From positions 1-6,681 of the forward strand of contig JAQVUQ010000155.1 of assembly GCA_028699365.1 (NCBI GenBank): DNA of 6,681 nt. Reading direction: 5' to 3'. Position 1 is the first letter of the stretch. The number at the start of each line of letters is the position of its first letter. The notes under the pieces are model-generated. The model was not told the DNA's origin, did not search any database, and worked only from the letters and a program-made list of their open reading frames with translations. The stretch is from UBA5359 sp028699365 [NCBI: bacterium] (lineage in GTDB: Bacteria > UBP13 > UBA5359). A program made the position numbers and the translations under genes. Of the stretch, positions 5,838-6,681 are shown piece after piece.

Positions 5838-6681
5838 ATGACAAGAGATGATCGTATACACTTTGTCGGTATAGGCGGTACCGGGATGAGCGGTATAGCC
5901 AAGGTGCTGCTGGAGATGGGGTATCATGTCTCCGGCTCGGATATCAAAACCTCTGAGACCACGCGCAGACTGGAGCGCCTGGGAGCGACAATACATATAG
6001 GGCACGCCGCCGGGAATCTGGGCGATGCCGATATAATAGTTATTTCTTCAGCCATACCACAGACTAATCCGGAGTGGGAGGAAGCCAAACGGCGCGATAT
6101 AATCGTCATGCAGCGTGCCGAGATGCTGGCTAAGATAATGGAGGATCGCATCGGAATAGCGGTGGCCGGCACGCACGGCAAAACGACGACCACTTCCATG
6201 ATCGCCCTGCTCCTGGAGCGCTGCCACCAGGATCCCACCGTCGTCATCGGCGGGGAATTGAACGATATAGGCGGCAATGCCAAACTGGGGCGCGGCAAAG
6301 TGGCTGTAGCCGAGGCCGATGAGAGCGATGGGTCTCTTCTCAATCTCAGCCCGACCATAGCCGTAATTACCAATATCGAAGCAGATCATCTCGATTACTA
6401 CAGCGGCATAGACGACATAATCAGGACCTTCAGGCAGTTCCTCTCCCGTCTGCCTGAAGACGGCCATGCAATTCTCTGCATCGATGACGAGAACGCCGTT
6501 TCCATTATGAAAGAGGGAGACTCGCGTTTTATCAGCTACGGCTTCTCTCAGGATGCGGATTTTCAGGCCAGAGAGGCCAGGTTCTTCAAGAACCGTTGCG
6601 TATTCGAATGCTGGTATCGCGGCAGCCTGCTGGGTGAGGTCAAGCTTAATGTGCCGGGCAGGCATAACATTGCCAATGCTC
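5838..6681 (+). CDS. murC: UDP-N-acetylmuramate--L-alanine ligase, 3'-truncated by window edge
   Basis: MurC adds L-Ala to UDP-MurNAc, the first amino acid of the stem peptide, in the cytoplasm with ATP. 281 residues are visible out of a usual 450-470. The N-terminal domain has FVGIGGTGMSGIA (9-21) and GYHVSGSD (28-35), followed by SSAIPQTNPE (70-79). The central ligase domain has the P-loop AGTHGKTTTTS (110-120), AEADESDGS (158-166) and TNIEADHLDYY (178-188). The last visible residues, VPGRHNIANA, open the C-terminal ligase domain, which lies off the window. GTHGKT and the DESDGS motif mark MurC rather than MurD, MurE or MurF; Mpl-type ligases are a less likely alternative given the context. 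It lies 102 nt after murG, the second widest gap between ftsW and the right edge or murD upstream being larger, so it may have some independent control. Confidence 0.96.
   Translation, partial: MTRDDRIHFVGIGGTGMSGIAKVLLEMGYHVSGSDIKTSETTRRLERLGATIHIGHAAGNLGDADIIVISSAIPQTNPEWEEAKRRDIIVMQRAEMLAKIMEDRIGIAVAGTHGKTTTTSMIALLLERCHQDPTVVIGGELNDIGGNAKLGRGKVAVAEADESDGSLLNLSPTIAVITNIEADHLDYYSGIDDIIRTFRQFLSRLPEDGHAILCIDDENAVSIMKEGDSRFISYGFSQDADFQAREARFFKNRCVFECWYRGSLLGEVKLNVPGRHNIANA

Noticed and set aside
1-6681. A previously undescribed multi-gene system
   Set aside because: Every substantial gene is a well-known peptidoglycan or division gene in a common order. The unexplained signals are confined to repeats and junctions.

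Overview
The window is a segment of a dcw-type (division and cell wall) cluster with all genes on the + strand. It holds the 3' two thirds of murF, complete mraY, murD, ftsW (spoVE-like) and murG, and the 5' part of murC. The gene order murF-mraY-murD-ftsW-murG-murC, the Shine-Dalgarno-like sites, the moderately high GC by eye and the frequent ATA, AGA and AGG codons fit a bacterium of the Clostridia or a related Firmicutes lineage. The same order occurs in Proteobacteria, so this assignment is an inference of modest confidence. murE lies outside, so the peptide chemotype (DAP or Lys) cannot be read here.

Layout: murF (1-928, partial); a 94-nt gap whose left edge is a heptamer tandem repeat that also codes the last residues of MurF; mraY (1023-1952); a 186-nt gap holding a perfect hairpin over the mraY stop and a roughly 140-bp fold-back element bounded by a second kind of heptamer repeat; murD (2139-3497); ftsW (3497-4684), sharing one base with the murD stop; murG (4617-5735), starting 68 nt inside ftsW in another frame; a 102-nt gap with a small hairpin; murC (5838 to the right edge). 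No stretch over 300 nt lacks a gene. No RNA gene, IS transposase, CRISPR array or phage gene is seen.

Together the genes cover the middle of peptidoglycan precursor synthesis. MurC and MurD add L-Ala and D-Glu to UDP-MurNAc, and MurF adds D-Ala-D-Ala. MraY transfers the finished pentapeptide sugar to undecaprenyl phosphate (lipid I), and MurG adds GlcNAc (lipid II). FtsW/SpoVE is the SEDS glycosyltransferase that polymerises lipid II at the septum or spore cortex. All motifs expected in the visible parts are intact.

The gene content is ordinary and I see no undescribed multi-gene system. The unusual material is between genes: two different 7-bp repeat families on either side of mraY, the nested fold-back element before murD, the 15-bp perfect inverted repeat at the mraY stop, and the ftsW/murG junction, where a missed GTGA overlap points to a one-base difference in a G run.
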